Below the pieces are notes generated by a model. It was not told the DNA's origin, searched no databases, and was given only the letters and a program-made list of their open reading frames with translations. From positions 1 to 15,078 of the forward strand of contig JASJBY010000051.1 of NCBI GenBank assembly GCA_030066245.1: DNA of 15,078 bases, given 5' to 3'. Source of the stretch: Gammaproteobacteria bacterium (GTDB lineage: Bacteria; Pseudomonadota; Gammaproteobacteria; JAABTG01). Positions 14,263 to 15,078 of the stretch are shown piece by piece. How positions within the stretch are numbered: the stretch's first letter is position 1; every line of letters begins with the position of its first letter. The position numbers were made by a program, and so were the translations under genes.

Positions 14263-14827
14263 CACCGCCAGCAAGCGCTTCGGGTATCTCCTTCCCTACT
14301 ACGCGTACTCGTCGGTGCGCATGGGAGACAGCTCAGACATCGAGCAACTGCTTGCCGAGTACAAACGAGATCGCCAGGGCTTCGACTACCATCTTGCCAG
14401 GGCCGTGCTCGCCGAGTTCGGGAACGATGTGGAAAGTGCAAAACGGCATTTGGACCTGGCTCTTTACCAGAGGCCGTACACGGAATCGCGTCCCCTGTAC
14501 ACCGACTACCAGTACGCGGAAATAGGCGAGCTGCTCTACGAGCTGACACAGAAGCCTGTTTACAGGGAAAGACTCTTGGACTGGTCCCGGAGAGCGATGC
14601 GCTATCGCCCCTGGTACTCGTGGAGCTCGGCCATGGTGGGTAAGTATTCGGATGACGCAGACGAGCGCCGGTCGGCCATCGCCATGGGCCTGTTTCTGGA
14701 TAAGGACTCGGCGCGGCTGAGCGGGCTCGAAGAAACGGAAATCGAAGCAGCGATGGCTTCCTACAGGCACGTCAACCCCTTCCGCGTGGACAGCAACAGC
14801 GAATTCGAGCAACGGGAGCCAATCTAG
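14132..14827 (+). CDS. C-terminal part of the same broken gene, TPR-like helical repeats
   Basis: Only a GTG at 14132 offers a start, yet the frame is already protein-like upstream from about 14054 (SSNTEEQAILAAQNGNLPEL), which points to continuation of the preceding reading frame after a one-base shift rather than an independent gene. The sequence is helical with repeat-like segments: DVNRLAAAYRQLRLGNHAEA, LLQEAASLYDTASKRFGYLL, VLAEFGNDVESAKRHLDLAL and YQYAEIGELLYELTQKPVYR, consistent with tetratricopeptide-like hairpins. It ends with YRHVNPFRVDSNSEFEQREP. Joined to the upstream part, the protein would be about 470 residues. The stop lies 13 bp before the group II intron boundary. Confidence 0.55.
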   Translation: MKSSVGRLLSKFDVNRLAAAYRQLRLGNHAEAARLLQEAASLYDTASKRFGYLLPYYAYSSVRMGDSSDIEQLLAEYKRDRQGFDYHLARAVLAEFGNDVESAKRHLDLALYQRPYTESRPLYTDYQYAEIGELLYELTQKPVYRERLLDWSRRAMRYRPWYSWSSAMVGKYSDDADERRSAIAMGLFLDKDSARLSGLEETEIEAAMASYRHVNPFRVDSNSEFEQREPI

Positions 14828-14840
14828 CCCGGATTTCTCA

Positions 14841-15078
14841 GTGCGCCGTGAAAAGGCGCGCTCTCTCAGTGGGTGAGATTCCCACCCGGCAACTATCGCT
14901 CCAGCCGGTAGCAATCGGAGCGGCCGTGGAGGCAACGAAACGGCCGAAGCCTTCGGTGTAGAGGGTCATTTTAGTGACTTGGCGAGCATGCAGGCCGTAA
15001 CGAGTAGTGAACGCTGAGCAGGCCTCGAAAAGGGCAATGCAGAAGCCGACCCGCCTGAGATTCGGGGAAGGCCGCTGA
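14841..15078 (+). mobile_element. Group II intron, 5' portion (domain I), cut by window end
   Basis: Starting at 14841 the RNA would read GUGCGCC, the group II intron 5' consensus GUGYG. The first helix (GCGCC with GGCGC, 14843-14847 and 14855-14859) is followed by CTCTCTCAGTGGGTGAGATT-type sequence typical of domain I, then GGCAACTATCGCTCCAGCCG and GGCCGTAACGAGTAGTGAAC. No gene is present in this part, as expected; the reverse transcriptase/maturase should lie beyond the window. The exon end TCTCA (14836-14840) is complementary to TGAGA at 15056-15060 (intron position 216), a plausible EBS1-IBS1 pair. Class is uncertain, possibly bacterial class C. Recognition is from pattern memory, not a covariance search. 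Confidence 0.7.

Overview
The window reads as a GC-rich gammaproteobacterial chromosome. AlaC, homoserine dehydrogenase, threonine synthase, RecJ, RF2 and LysS all match the proteobacterial versions closely. The order (rpfE-type gene)-recJ-prfB-lysS recalls the neighbourhood of the rpf cluster of Xanthomonas-like bacteria, but I cannot name a genus from the sequence alone. Every supported gene is on the + strand.

Core half (1 to about 10000). The 3' part of alaC overlaps hom (TTGA overlap), followed by thrC: aspartate-family amino acid synthesis with an alanine-forming transaminase. Next come an RpfE-type conserved gene overlapping recJ (ATGA overlap), prfB with a complete programmed +1 frameshift site, a small four-helix-bundle gene of the 23S rRNA intervening-sequence (IVS) family, and lysS. 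All but one of the spacers in this half (hom/thrC, thrC/rpfE-type, recJ/prfB, and both sides of the four-helix gene) carry degenerate tandem arrays with a strict 7-base period. In two places the arrays face each other as inverted repeats. One pair brackets the four-helix-bundle gene, which sits between the usually adjacent prfB and lysS, and so resembles a free-standing IVS-like element. The other pair brackets about 115 bp without a gene between recJ and prfB, like an empty version.

Accessory half (about 10000 to 15078). A REP-like palindrome is followed by a REP-associated tyrosine transposase (RAYT) unit bounded by a perfect 14-bp inverted repeat. Then come small uncharacterised genes: an acidic protein, an NTF2/SnoaL-fold protein, an orphan protein, a two-helix membrane peptide and a small protein with a DYRDLL..AEYP motif. 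A larger gene broken by a frameshift follows. The window ends inside what looks like the 5' part of a group II intron that begins 13 bp after that gene's stop codon. The heptamer arrays are not seen in this half.

The points most worth following up are the IVS-like element with heptamer arms, its empty counterpart, the cysteine-rich insertion in threonine synthase, the RAYT unit and the group II intron.
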